This document shows, in pieces, positions 41,029 to 51,276 of a DNA stretch of 64,000 bases; the stretch's first letter is position 1, and the number at the start of each line of letters is the position of its first letter. Position numbers and translations under genes: made by a program. Location: contig OX463809.1 of NCBI GenBank assembly GCA_949825045.1, positions 1,949,501 to 2,013,500 on the forward strand, in the 5' to 3' direction. Below the pieces are notes generated by a model. The model did no database searches and was not told the origin of the DNA. It was given only the letters and a program-made list of their open reading frames with translations. Source of the stretch: Argyresthia goedartella (lineage: Eukaryota; Arthropoda; Insecta; Lepidoptera; Argyresthiidae).

Positions 41029-41722
41029 CTTCTTCATTATCTTCTCACGCACCCTTTCTGGGGCGTGGGGAGTCGGGGTCAGGTCGACGGACCTCTTCCC
41101 GAAGAATCGCCTCTGTCCACTCCTGTGGACAGGTCATCGGATGGCCCCTGCGGGCGGTGGCCTTGATGTGGCGCTGGTATGCAGTGGTTGATCGCCGGCT
41201 AGGCAACCAGGTCGCGTGGCAGGCGGCGGCGGTCGGGCGGGCGCGCGTGGTGCGGCGCCAGTTCGGCGATGTGCGGAAGGTGTGATGCATCCGCACGCGC
41301 GAACATGCCCTTCGCCAGCCTCTGGACAAACTAGTTCACGGTTTCCCATCTTAGGTCCCTCTGGATTGTCGCGTTCCTCACGTAGCGGGGGGCGCCGACG
41401 ATGGTACGCAGAGAGAGGTTCTCTTGGGCTCGGAGTCTCCGTTTGTTCGTCTCCGAGCACAGGGCGTACCATGCCGGAGCCGCGTAGGTGAGGCGGGATC
41501 TCACGTAGGTCTTGTAGATCCCGAGCTTCGCCCTCAGAGGGAGGCTGGAGTCGAAAAGTGGACGCAGCTTGGCGCGTGCCACCTTGACCTGGCTGACGAC
41601 GTTGTCAACGTGCTGCTTCATGGTGAGCCGGCGATCAATAGTCACTCCCAGGTACTTCACCTGTGAAGACCACTCGATGTGCTGTCCCTGGAGCTGGAGC
41701 GATGGTGGAAGGAGACTCTGGC
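41029..41722 (-). mobile_element. 5'-truncated jockey copy, inverted partner
   Basis: Reverse complement of 45158-45854 with a few differences. It encodes the RT C-terminus (VKYLGVTIDRRLTMKQHVDN, LRTIVGAPRYVRNATIQRDL) ending in a premature stop after WETV, and the 3' untranslated region, whose end (CTTCTTCATTATCTTCTC on the plus strand) abuts the Gypsy-1 LTR. Its truncated 5' end meets the 5' end of the plus-strand jockey at about 41722. Confidence 0.93.
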
Positions 41723-43040
41723 CGCCGCTGCGCCCGCGATAGTGCCCGCCCGCCCTACGCGCCCCGCCGCCGCGCCCGCGAACCCACCCACCGCCGCGAC
41801 TGTGCCCGCCCGCCCTACGCGCCCCGCCGCTGTGCCTACGAACCCGCACGCCGCCGCACCCGCGATAGGGCCTGCCCGCCCAATGCCGCCCGCCCGCCCA
41901 ACGCCGCCAGCCACTGCCGCCACTCAAACCGCAGCCGCGATCGCCACCACCACCGCCGCCCCATCGGGAGGCGCTGCGCCACAGCAGCCCCGCCAGCCGC
42001 GCTATCCGCCCCTTATTGTGGAGGTCCTACCCAACTGGGCCGACCACTTCAGGGCGATAGCCAGCGAGCTCGGCCGGGCTCCCAGCGCGCGCGCCTACCA
42101 AAAGGGTGTGCGCTTCACCCCAACGGCCGAAGACGAGTACCGGCTTGTGCAGCGTTACCTGTGCAGGCTGGAGAAGGACCAGGGTGTGAGATGGTTCTCA
42201 TACTCGTTGCCGGCCGACAAGACCCAGAAGGTGGCGATCCGCGGGCTGCCTTCTAACACCGCGCCGGAGGAGATAGACGCGGCGCTTGCAGAACTCGGTG
42301 TGGAGGCCGAGTACTGTAAGCAGATCCGGGCGCGCAAAGGACGACCCGGCTGCATCTTCTTCGCCAACCTGAAGAAGAACCCAGACCGTGCCCCCGGCGC
42401 TGTGTATGAGATCACGGAGCTCTTGTACATGCCGGGGGTGAAGATTGAGGCCTGGCGCTCGAAACAGGGCCTGGCCCAGTGCCACAGGTGCCAGCAATTC
42501 CGGCACTCGTCGCATATGTGCCACCGCCCCCTAGCGTGCGTACGTTGCGGCGGTCCCCACTCGGCGCGGGAATGCCCCCGCCCGAAAGACCAGCCGCCGA
42601 CGTGCGCCAACTGCGGTGGCCCGCACACGGCTAATAATGCGACGTGCCCCGTGTTCCGCCAGGAGGCGCGGAACAAGAAGGCCGGCACTGTGGCGCTCAC
42701 CAACGCGCCCGGGCCCAAGAAGGTGCAGCCACCCCCTCTGCCTCGTCCCGATCTGCAGGAACCAACGGCGCCCGCCTCGCTTATGGCGCAGGCGAACGAC
42801 GGAGCCCCCAGGCAGAAGACGAAGCGGGGGGGGAAGAAGAAGAAGAAGGCGACGGCTCCACCTGCGGCCGGCGCCGCGGCGGCTACTCTCGCCGCCAGCG
42901 AGACTGCGGCCGCCGCTGGCGCCGCCACTCCGGCTGCGGCGATAGGGCAGCAGGACTTGGGGCACCTCACAGCCCTGCTCGCCCTCCTCAGCGACCCCAC
43001 TGCCCTGGGCAGACTCACCGCTCTGCTCCGCAATGCATGA
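41723..43040 (+). CDS. Jockey ORF1 (gag-like nucleic-acid-binding protein), 5' truncated
   Basis: Open to TGA at 43038-43040. The first residues of the longest frame (from 41679) come from the antisense partner and are not native. The alanine/proline-rich N-terminus contains short repeats (PARPTRPAAAPAN). The jockey gag domain follows: ALPNWADHFRAI-like LPNWADHFRAIASELG, KVAIRGLPSNTAPEEIDAAL, GCIFFANLKKNPDRAPGAVY, YMPGVKIEAWRSK. Then come three knuckles, CHRCQQFRHSSHMC, CVRCGGPHSAREC and CANCGGPHTANNATC, and a lysine-rich tail (KRGGKKKKKA) with alanine runs. It binds RNA and directs the particle to the nucleus. It overlaps ORF2 by 8 bp (ATGCATGA). Confidence 0.9.
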
Positions 43041-45681
43041 GCCGCTCAGGGTCGTCCACTGGAACGCGCAGTCGCTGACAGGGAAGAAGCGGCTGCTCCA
43101 CGTGTTCCTGAGGGACCACCGCGTCGACGTGATGCTCATCAGCGAGACACACCTAGCCGGAAGCGACAAGCTGTCGCTGCCCGGCTACTTCGTCTACCGC
43201 AAGGACGAGAAGACCTCCAGCGGCCGGACCTTTCGAGGCTTGGCAGTCATCGTCGGCAGGAAGATCGTCCACCAGCTCGTCGACGCCAAGGAGTATTCAT
43301 CCCTATATGCTTTGGGCGTCGACCTCCAGGTCGCCGGCGAGGTGCTGCGACTCTACGCCGCCTACAAGCCCCCCAGTACACCAATCCGCACCGCCGAGCT
43401 ACGGGGGCTGCTACAGTCGCCGCACCCGACACTTGTCGCCGGCGACCTCAACGCCAAGCACACCGCCTTGAACTCCACCAGGGTGTGCCCAGCTGGACGC
43501 GCCATCCATGCCGACTCTGTGAGCCACAACTACGACGTCATCGGTCCCGACGAGCCCACCCACTTCGACACGCGGGCCGGATGGGACATCATCGACGTCG
43601 TGGTCGTCAGAGGTCTCCGGACACCGCCGAGCCAGGAGGTTCTCCCTGACCTCCCTTCGGACCACAGGCCTGTTCTTCTCGTCCTGGCGGATCTGCCCAC
43701 CCGGGTATCTCCGCCAGCATCACGTCGCCGCTACCAGTGTGGCACCTTCACCGCCGCCCTAGACCAACCCTCCACCAGTTGCCCCGTCAACCAGCTGGAA
43801 GACGTTGACCGCCTGGCATCGCTGCTAACCACCCAGATCCGAGACGCGCTCGACCTGTCATCGCACACCGTAGCTCGCGGGGGGAAGCCCAATCCTCTTC
43901 CTGCTGAGCTACGCGCACTCATCTGCGATAAGTGCGCTCTCGGGAAGCAGTGGCAGCAAACCCGCTGCCCCACGATGAAGACCAGGCTCAACGCCATGAC
44001 GGCAGAGCTGAAGCGCCAACTTGATCTCCACGCTGAAGAATCTTGGGAACGCCACGTCGAGTCCATAGGCGACCACGTCCCCTCCGTGCATCGCCTGTGC
44101 CGGGCTTTGTTGACCACTCCTGCTCCTGTTCGACCAATCCTGGGCAGCGACGGCCTACCAAGATTCCGAGCCCAAGACCGTGCGGAGATCTTCGCCGAAT
44201 GCCCCGAGAAGCAATTCAAGCCGAACCCAACGGATGATGTGGAGCACGTCGCAACAGTCGAGAGACACCTGCGAGAGTACTTCGCCACGCCGATAGCTCC
44301 CGAAGAGGACCCCATCGTCGTCACGCCCGGCCAGATTGTGCGTGCATTCCGACGTACCAAGCCCAGGAAAGCCCCGGGCGCAGACCGGATACCCAACACG
44401 GCGCTGTTACATTTGCCGCCACGCACTGTGGCGGCCGTTGCGCGCCTGTTTAACGGTATCTTGCGCACGGGTCACTTTCCAACCCAATGGAAGGAGGGCT
44501 TGGTTATCACGTTGCCCAAGCCGGGCAAGGACACCAAGCTGCCTGAGAGCTATCGGCCGATCACCCTACTGAGCACCATCTCAAAGGTGTTTGAGAAGCT
44601 CCTGTTAGCGAAGTTACTGCCCCACATCCAGCCGCGCCCGGAACAGTTCGGCTTCAGGCCCGAGCATTCTTCGACGCTTCAGCTCACCAGAGTACTGAAT
44701 GACATGACGGTTTGTTTGAACAAAAAAGAATACACTGTCGCAGTACTTCTGGATATGGAGAAGGCGTTCGACAGAGTATGGCACGAGGGGTTGCTGTACA
44801 AGCTGTCGACGTCCCCTGCACCAAGAAGAACGGTCAAGACAATCGCCTCTTTCCTGAAGAATCGCCGCTTCCGAGTGATGGTGGAAGACGCCGTCTCCGA
44901 GGAACATCCCGTCGCAGCTGGCGTCCCCCAGGGCTCCTGCTTGTCTCCCGCCTGCTACGCCCGATACACGGACGACATCCCCGTCGGGCCGGGTGCCCAG
45001 CTGGCACTCTTCGCAGACGACGCAGCCTACTACGCGTCGTCGTTCCAGGCTCCGCACGCTGCCATCAAACTGCAGCGCACCCTGGACATCTTGCCCGACT
45101 GGCTCGCCAAGTGGCGACTGTCCGTCAATGTTGGGAAAACGCAGGCGCTCATCACAGGCCAGAGTCTCCTTCCACCATCGCTCCAGCTCCAGGGACAGCA
45201 CATCGAGTGGTCTTCGCAGGTGAAGTACCTGGGAGTGACTATTGATCGCCGGCTCACCATGAAGCAGCACGTTGACAACGTCGTCAGCCAGATCAAGGTG
45301 GCACGCGCCAAGCTGCGTCCACTTTTAGACTCCAGCCTCCCTCTGAGGGCGAAGCTCGGGATCTACAAGACCTACGTGAGGTCCCGCCTCACCTACGCGG
45401 CTCCGGCATGGTACGCCCTGTGCTCGGAGACGAACAAACGGAGACTCCGAGCCCAAGAGAACCTCTCTCTGCGTACCATCGTCGGCGCCCCCCGCTACGT
45501 GAGGAACGCGACAATCCAGAGGGACCTAAGATGGGAAACCGTGGACCAGTTTGTCCAGAGGCTGGCGAAGGGCATGTTCGCGCGTGCGGATGCATCACAC
45601 CTTCCGCACATCGCCGAACTGGCGCCGCACCACGCGCGCCCGCCCGACCGCCGCCGCCTGCCACGCGACCTGGTTGCCTAG
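43033..45681 (+). CDS. Jockey ORF2: AP-endonuclease and reverse transcriptase
   Basis: 882 residues, normal for jockey ORF2. Endonuclease (about 1-225): VVHWNAQSL, LISETHL, VAGDLNAKH, and catalytic DLPSDHRPV. RT (about 425-700): RKAPGADRIPN, YRPITLLSTISKVFEKLL, FGFRPEHS, VLLDMEKAFDRVW, AGVPQGSCLSP, and active site ALFADDAAYY. The C-terminal thumb VKYLGVTIDRRL and RSRLTYAAPAWYAL follow, with no RNase H. The enzyme nicks target DNA and primes cDNA synthesis from the 3' end of its RNA. No lesions seen. The start overlaps ORF1's stop, suggesting termination-reinitiation. Confidence 0.93.
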   Translation: MHEPLRVVHWNAQSLTGKKRLLHVFLRDHRVDVMLISETHLAGSDKLSLPGYFVYRKDEKTSSGRTFRGLAVIVGRKIVHQLVDAKEYSSLYALGVDLQVAGEVLRLYAAYKPPSTPIRTAELRGLLQSPHPTLVAGDLNAKHTALNSTRVCPAGRAIHADSVSHNYDVIGPDEPTHFDTRAGWDIIDVVVVRGLRTPPSQEVLPDLPSDHRPVLLVLADLPTRVSPPASRRRYQCGTFTAALDQPSTSCPVNQLEDVDRLASLLTTQIRDALDLSSHTVARGGKPNPLPAELRALICDKCALGKQWQQTRCPTMKTRLNAMTAELKRQLDLHAEESWERHVESIGDHVPSVHRLCRALLTTPAPVRPILGSDGLPRFRAQDRAEIFAECPEKQFKPNPTDDVEHVATVERHLREYFATPIAPEEDPIVVTPGQIVRAFRRTKPRKAPGADRIPNTALLHLPPRTVAAVARLFNGILRTGHFPTQWKEGLVITLPKPGKDTKLPESYRPITLLSTISKVFEKLLLAKLLPHIQPRPEQFGFRPEHSSTLQLTRVLNDMTVCLNKKEYTVAVLLDMEKAFDRVWHEGLLYKLSTSPAPRRTVKTIASFLKNRRFRVMVEDAVSEEHPVAAGVPQGSCLSPACYARYTDDIPVGPGAQLALFADDAAYYASSFQAPHAAIKLQRTLDILPDWLAKWRLSVNVGKTQALITGQSLLPPSLQLQGQHIEWSSQVKYLGVTIDRRLTMKQHVDNVVSQIKVARAKLRPLLDSSLPLRAKLGIYKTYVRSRLTYAAPAWYALCSETNKRRLRAQENLSLRTIVGAPRYVRNATIQRDLRWETVDQFVQRLAKGMFARADASHLPHIAELAPHHARPPDRRRLPRDLVA

Positions 45682-45854
45682 CCGGCGATCACCCACTGCA
45701 TACCAGCGCCACAAGAAGACCACCGCCCGCAGAGGCCATCCGATGACCTGTCCACAGGAGTGGACAGAGGCGATTCTTCGGGAAGAGGTCCGTCGACCTG
45801 ACCCCGACTCCCCACGCCCCAGAAAGGGCGCGTGAGAAGATAATGAAGAAGAAG

Positions 45855-45956
45855 CGAGGTAGCTGCGGGCCGATGACGTCGTCATTATGTGCCCGCGCTC
45901 GGCTGTGCGGTCGTGGATGCTTGTGGCGATCACGTGGGGCCGGCGTGATCGTTACA
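45855..45956 (-). repeat. Gypsy-1 5' LTR, part 2
   Basis: Matches 36545-36646 (CGAGGTAGCTG...CGTTACA), followed by the ACTT duplication. Confidence 0.93.
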
Positions 45957-45960
45957 ACTT

Positions 45961-46786
45961 ATTGACTACTACTACCTGCTCGATGGTCGACTCGCTATTG
46001 TTCGCTGTTTTTTAATCCGTGTTTTGCTGCGCTGTTTACTGCCATGCCTATTCATAAACACACACATACGCTGCTGTTTTTTGTCCTCATTGATACCTTT
46101 ACATTTGTGATAACTTGTTTACTGTATCTTTGCGAACTGTCGTCAAGATGTATTAAGATGTACTAAGGCTTGTATTGTTTCATACGTTCCATATTTTTTT
46201 CACACCTTTCATTCGGAAAAGTAAGTTTTGCTCCACGACGAGAGGGAGCAAAATGCTACTTTTCTGTTCAAGCTACTTTTTTACTTTATTCATTAGGGTG
46301 TAGCATTTAGACTTGTGCCAATTGAACATAGATCTTAATAAAATTATCGATTGTATTTTCATCGTAGTCGATTAAAAACGAACATGTTCGAAGTTTTAAC
46401 TTTAACAACGTTATATGAAAATTTATGAATATTCCGTAGTATCTAAAAAAAATGACACAATAAATTATATGTTTTACTGAAATCAAAACTATCGATGACT
46501 GTTATTGTGATATAATGAATATTGATATGCGAAACCATTGTAATATTCGATTCGATTATTTTTACACATTGGTAAAAGTACACAGGAATATTTTATCTAT
46601 GGTGACCTTTCCCTAATCCTTTACAATCCGCCATTATAAAAATAAAAGTTTTGTTTACGTTGTTCGATTACTGTAAAAGCGGTGAAAGTATAATTCAAAG
46701 TATAGTTATTTAATTTTTGAGAGCATTTAATTTAAATTTTCCTCATAGTCGGTGTGAAAATTTGTATGTGTCACTCAGGAGCAAAA
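45961..46786. other. Unassigned AT-rich sequence
   Basis: No gene found. Notable only for the hairpin at 46216-46264 listed separately. After excising Gypsy-1 it is contiguous with the sequence left of 35779. Confidence 0.4.
46216..46264. other. Strong hairpin
   Basis: GGAAAAGTA and TACTTTTC plus an inner perfect stem TTTTGCTCC / GGAGCAAAA around a ~10-base loop form a stem of about 17 pairs with a small bulge. The role is unknown; candidates are a small-RNA precursor or the tip of a foldback element. Confidence 0.6.
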
Positions 46787-47233
46787 TTATTTTCGGCATG
46801 GGCGAATCCTTCGTTCCATCACCATCGAGAGATCATTATAGAGGGCGGTTTCATCCCTTTGGTCTGAAAAATTATTAATCAGTGCTGTACGGATGCCTAT
46901 CCAGTTTTCTGCTATTCCATTTGAGTTGATTGTCCTCGCGGCAGGACCGGTAATTTTGTTTAATATTCCGTTAATTACACTTAAGTTCGCTAGCTCGGAA
47001 CCGGCTTCCGGTTTCATATACTGGATTACTAGCTGATCACATATTCTAATAAATCGCGTAAGTATATTCGGGTTACCATCGAATTCGGGCACTAGGTGTA
47101 GTGCCTTGAAAATGGTGTCAGCGTCAATAGTCGGCGCCGTACTGATTTTAATATTAGGCAAAGACACTAAACTAACACTATCACTATTAGGGTCCTTAAA
47201 TAAATTATCTACACCTAAATCTTCACTTTCCAA
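46787..47233 (-). pseudogene. gag: Gag N-terminal fragment of a third gypsy-like element
   Basis: 148 residues (minus strand): ATIDADTIFKALHLVPEFDG-like IDADTIFKALHLVPEFDGN, ILTRFIRICDQLVIQY, VINGILNKITGPAARTI, WIGIRTALINNFSDQRDETA. This is a Ty3/gypsy (errantivirus-like) capsid start. It breaks off at about 46800 and unrelated sequence follows. Upstream on the same strand are a leader and a primer site (47573-47590), so this is the 5' end of a truncated element. Confidence 0.75.
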
Positions 47234-47572
47234 AATCCTATTCGAATCTATAGCCTTTCCTTACTTATTTGTCTTACGGAGGACTTTTTCATACCAGATT
47301 TCTCGGGAAGGAAAATTGTGGAAAGGGGAAATTACACACGGGAAAAAAAAGGAAGCATCACAAGAGTAAGAACAATGCATGGACTTACATATAATATATC
47401 ATCTTCTTCGGTTTTCTTCGCGTATCAATATCTAGATACCTCCCCGGCTACTCGTCTTCGTTCGTCGAATCCTTGAGGAAGGCTTGAAAGCTCAACCAGA
47501 GGCTTGCGGAGCCAACAGGAGCAACGATGTCTGGAGTCCTTTAGTTTCCCGCGCGCCTACTGACTCAAGGAT
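47234..47572 (-). other. Leader of the truncated gypsy-like element
   Basis: Untranslated sequence between gag and the primer site. No gene was recognised. Confidence 0.5.
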
Positions 47573-47590
47573 CCTACCGGCTGCGCCAAA
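47573..47590 (-). promoter_or_regulatory. Probable primer-binding site, tRNA-Ser type
   Basis: The minus strand reads TGGCGCAGCCGGTAGGAT directly after TTATT. It resembles the tRNA-Ser-complementary sites of 17.6/297-type gypsy elements (recalled, not searched). An LTR should lie at higher coordinates, but I could not delimit one. Confidence 0.6.
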
Positions 47591-48793
47591 TAAGGAATCG
47601 GCAACAGATGGATTTTAAAAAAAAAACGATAGGTAATTAATTTAATCCTTCATTTTAAGGAATGGAAATTACAATTCAAACTTATGTCTATACTCAATCG
47701 ATGCTTGAATTGAAGTGAGTCTAAAGTTAACAAAAGAAAAGGCACTAAAAATGGAAAGAGTATAAAAGTATGTAGGTTACACGGGTTGCTTACGCTGCAT
47801 AGGAAAATTACAGTGAAATAATTAGTTACTACCTAAAACTATCACTATGCAAGCGCAATGTCGTCATCGGACCTCGTCAGCAGATTCGATGAATGCATGG
47901 CATGTAACACACTTCAAGCAGTGTTATCATGAACCTAAGTCATAAATAATGTTAAAGTAACTCGAAACGCGCGCGACGACGGATGGGTAGGCCGTGACGT
48001 GTTTTTTTACTCTGTCAAGTATTTTTTTTGCGCGCGCATCTAAGAGTTTGACCGGATAATTACGCAATAAAATTTTAAAATACATTTACAATATTTCATT
48101 TTCTACCGCTTATAATAATAACGCCTAGAATAATAGTTCCCTTATACCGATCGCTCCAAAGTGCGGCAAAATGTCTGCGTGGACATAGTTTTACTTGCCT
48201 CACTTTGTGTGCGTGGACTAGGTTTCTAGGCGTTAGTAATTTATTATTCTAACTAAGTTCTATCGTTACTGTTAGTGGTCTGCCGCGTCATCTTCATGCT
48301 GTATCCCAGGCTTTTAGGTTGTATTGGGTATTTCAGGCTCCTTTCATTGAGGTATTGTTTACGCATTATGACCAGGGTAATAATCACTTGCGAATGATCC
48401 AATAAATAAAATGCAATTTCGTTTATTTTTGCGATTTACAAATAAAGATGCTGGCAACATTCAGTCCCACGACTACAATACCCAGAGCCTTTAAAATAAA
48501 TTAAAAAAAAACACTACAATATTTACAGCGCTGCGTCTAGGGGAAAAGTACTTTTATTTAACTTATTATGTCTGTTCTGTGGTTTTTCGTAGCCAAGGCA
48601 ATTGACAAATGAAATGACAAATGTTCTCTACGGGGTAAGGGGAAACAAGTGATTATATTCTCTTTGAGGGGAAAAGTGAAAAGAAAACCTCCAGCGTACA
48701 TAACTTGAAAATTTATTGATAAAAGGATGGTATGTAGGTAATTTACCGTATTTTTTGAATAGGTGATTCAAACGTGCTATCAACATTACCAAA
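47591..48793. other. Upstream region of the zinc-finger gene
   Basis: AT-rich, with possible LTR remains of the truncated gypsy-like element at its left. A 15-bp inverted repeat (ATAACGCCTAG near 48118 and CTAGGCGTTA near 48226) brackets about 110 bp and could be a short foldback element. No coding frame was recognised. The promoter of the gene should lie near the right end but no clear TATA box was seen. Confidence 0.4.
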
Positions 48794-50647
48794 ATGGCCA
48801 GTGCAACCGAGGACCTTGCTTCGAACCCAAATAAGTCGGAAAACAAACGATCCGTCTTGTGCGCTACTTGTCTGAGCGCCGATCGAGTTTTACACCCGGC
48901 GGCAGCACTTCGTGACCTGGTGACTTTGTTGAATGATGTTGGTCTGAATATGAACGACAGCATCTGCTGGGAGTGTCGTGCAATAATGGAGAAATTCGAC
49001 AAGTTCAAGTATCAGGCAAGGAGATCAATTTCCACCCTTCACTCCTTGGTGGGTAACAATAACATCGATATAACTGATATTTACAATCAAGTATGCAGCT
49101 TATCAACCCTAGAGAAATCCTCAAAGAACAACTTTGATGCACAATTTAGTTTTTGTATCAAAGAAGAGATCATTGAATTTGGTCATAATGAACAGTACAA
49201 TGTAGACATAGAACCTTGTCAAGTAAAGGAAGAAGTATTTTTATTACCCAGTCTCCAAAGAGAAACTGTATCTGTTGAGTATTCTAGTGAACAGCTTTTC
49301 GTCTCTATTGTACCAATACCAGTTCCATCAGCAGGATCAAAACTAACATTACCTGACTCTCCTCTAGAAACAACTTCACAATTTCCAAGCACATCAATAA
49401 AAGTTGAAAGTTGTCTTTCTGAATGTGGTTCATCATCTGATGATGATAATCATGAGGACAATGTTGATGAAGATAATGAAGATGATGATGAAGAGGCAAG
49501 GAGAAGGAGCAAGTTAAATGAAGGTAAAAAGCAGTCAAGTACTTTCAGTAACACAGATCTGTTTACTAAGATATTAACTGAAGATGAAATGTTGAAAAAT
49601 AGGGAGGAGGAGAGGGAACAAACAGGATTCAAGAATGCAAAATTTCGCTGCATGTCCTGCATCAAATACTTTGCATCTACACATGCATTGAACAAACATA
49701 ACTTACTGCACTGTCCGATACAGCAAGGCCAATTTGCATGCTCCATCTGTGACCTGAGGTGCATCAGCCAAAAAGCCGTAATGATTCATCAACAAACACA
49801 CTACATAAACTACTGCTGTCGCTACTGCAGCTACAGCAGCTATAGCCAGCAGCGGCTGATGAAACACTGGCAGGGAAGACATAACCCAAGTGACAAAAGG
49901 GAATGTATAGATTGTGGAGTGGAGTTCCGTAACCTCAGGCACCTACGCTATCACAGGAAGAAAGCACACAGTGAGAAGCCACGCTGTGTTGAGTGTGGGA
50001 AGACATTTGCTGCCTCCAGTAGCCTCAACAGGCACATACTCATTCACAAAGGCACAATACCAGAAGTGGAGTGTGACATTTGCCTTAAAAAGTGCGGTGG
50101 AAGTTTAGGGTTGCTTGCGCACATGCGGACACATGATGAAACACGAGGAGAAAATGCCTACTGTTCAGAATGTGATAGACAATTCAAGAATATACACCTA
50201 TACCGAGCACACTTAAAATCGAACAGCAAACATGTTGACCGTGACACATTCAAGTTCCAATGTTCATATTGTGGTAAGAAGTTCTACTGCAACACTTATC
50301 TAACCAATCACATCCAGGCCGTGCACCTGAAACTCAAAGACAAGGAGTGTGAACATTGCAATCAGATGTTCCACAATTTGGAGCAGCTACGCCGGCATCA
50401 GCGAGAGAATCACTCTGGCAAAGTGAAGACCAAGAACAATATATGCCACCTCTGCGGCAAGGCTTTCTCTGTAAAGAAGTCATTGAATGAACATATGAAC
50501 ACTCATTTAGGTAAGCGGCCATTTGAGTGTGTTGAATGTGGCGCCACATTTGCATACTCCGCAGCTTTGTACACACACATCAGGCTGCTTCACTTGAAGT
50601 TGAAAAGAGGTAAGAAGAACAGTGCCGCTTCAGTGGAGCAGAGTTAA
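48794..50647 (+). CDS. ZAD-C2H2 zinc-finger protein (host transcription factor)
   Basis: 617 residues in one exon. The start ATG at 48794 has a good context (CCAAAATGGC). The N-terminal ZAD domain has cysteines C23/C26 (LCATCLSADR) and C58/C61 (ICWEC), a dimerisation module expanded in insects. The linker holds FCIKEEIIEF-like sumoylation-type motifs and an acidic run (SSDDDNHEDNVDEDNEDDDE). About eleven C2H2 fingers follow (about 285-600), including CIDCGVEFRNLRHLRYH, CVECGKTFAASSSLNRH, CSYCGKKFYCNTYLTNH and CHLCGKAFSVKKSLNEH; the first ends in HC instead of HH. The basic C-terminus RGKKN may aid nuclear entry. Likely binds DNA; targets unknown. This is the only clearly intact host gene here. 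An AATAAA lies at 50728. Confidence 0.92.
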   Translation: MASATEDLASNPNKSENKRSVLCATCLSADRVLHPAAALRDLVTLLNDVGLNMNDSICWECRAIMEKFDKFKYQARRSISTLHSLVGNNNIDITDIYNQVCSLSTLEKSSKNNFDAQFSFCIKEEIIEFGHNEQYNVDIEPCQVKEEVFLLPSLQRETVSVEYSSEQLFVSIVPIPVPSAGSKLTLPDSPLETTSQFPSTSIKVESCLSECGSSSDDDNHEDNVDEDNEDDDEEARRRSKLNEGKKQSSTFSNTDLFTKILTEDEMLKNREEEREQTGFKNAKFRCMSCIKYFASTHALNKHNLLHCPIQQGQFACSICDLRCISQKAVMIHQQTHYINYCCRYCSYSSYSQQRLMKHWQGRHNPSDKRECIDCGVEFRNLRHLRYHRKKAHSEKPRCVECGKTFAASSSLNRHILIHKGTIPEVECDICLKKCGGSLGLLAHMRTHDETRGENAYCSECDRQFKNIHLYRAHLKSNSKHVDRDTFKFQCSYCGKKFYCNTYLTNHIQAVHLKLKDKECEHCNQMFHNLEQLRRHQRENHSGKVKTKNNICHLCGKAFSVKKSLNEHMNTHLGKRPFECVECGATFAYSAALYTHIRLLHLKLKRGKKNSAASVEQS

Positions 50648-50727
50648 GTGCACCATTGCTCGCTATTTTGAACCATGTTTTACTTTTAGGGTGACCTGTA
50701 AACCTGTGCAAGACAAATGAATCTATT

Positions 50728-50733
50728 AATAAA
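50728..50733 (+). terminator. Polyadenylation signal of the zinc-finger gene
   Basis: AATAAA 81 bases after the stop codon. Gypsy-2 inserted a further 230 bp downstream. Confidence 0.65.
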
Positions 50734-50963
50734 TTTATTGCCCTCCATTATGTATCAGTCACATAAACTACTATAACATACAGGTGACTTTTAATGAGCT
50801 GACTACTTTTTAGGAAAATGATAATAATATCCATAAATATGAACAACTTTTTCTTAAGAACTTTTTCTTCTTGTTCCTAACTGTTTTTTTTCTTCGGTAA
50901 TCCATAAAAAAAAGAGATCTGCTGTTCCACTTTTCCCAGTTGCTTGTTGCCGCCGCGTCGTGC

Positions 50964-51224
50964 TGTTATGGGGTTTTAATAAAACCCCTTTTTAAAAAAT
51001 ATATTTTTTATTTACTCTAACTTATAGAGTAGAAGACACTTTATTTAGTAAATATAGTAAAAGTAATTAAAATGTAGAGAAAATGCAGAGAAAAATGAGT
51101 TGTCTGCCCTCGAGAGAGACCGAACTAGAACTGATGTATTTCCCTGCTAATCAAATGTTGTTACTCAAAGGGGGCTGATGCAGCATTTTATCAGCCCTTT
51201 CCTATACATACTCAGGGTATAACA
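50964..51224 (-). repeat. Gypsy-2 3' LTR
   Basis: 261 bp. On the minus strand it is preceded by TTGTTCGGGGGGT, the probable polypurine tract (51225-51237). Confidence 0.95.
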
Positions 51225-51276
51225 ACCCCCCGAACAAGAGGAAACTTACACGTTTTAAATAGATGTGAAGTTTTCG

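Larger units (their letters stand above)
41723..45854 (+). mobile_element. Jockey-clade LINE, nearly full length, open ORF1 and ORF2
   Basis: Two overlapping ORFs (gag-like ORF1 and endonuclease-RT ORF2), a 173-bp 3' untranslated region and a GAAGAAGAAG end. The 5' end is truncated inside the repetitive N-terminal coding of ORF1. GC-rich, unlike its surroundings. No stop or frameshift was found in either ORF, so the source family was recently active. Confidence 0.93.
35779..45956 (-). mobile_element. Gypsy-1: Ty3/gypsy element, 868-bp LTRs, ACTT duplication, pol deleted
   Basis: The left LTR 35779-36646 is complete. The right LTR starts at 40375 and ends at 45956 but is interrupted by two jockey elements (41029-45854) with loss of 110 bp. 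ACTT flanks both sides (35775-35778 and 45957-45960). On the minus strand: tRNA-Lys-type primer site, leader, gag, protease, the first part of RT, then a C-terminal tail; RT core, RNase H and integrase are absent. The LTRs differ at scattered sites, so it is older than Pao, BEL-B or Gypsy-2. Confidence 0.93.

Noticed and set aside
42155..43169. Minus-strand ORFs opposite jockey ORF1
   Set aside because: Shadow frames of a GC-rich gene; ORF1 knuckles lie on the plus strand.
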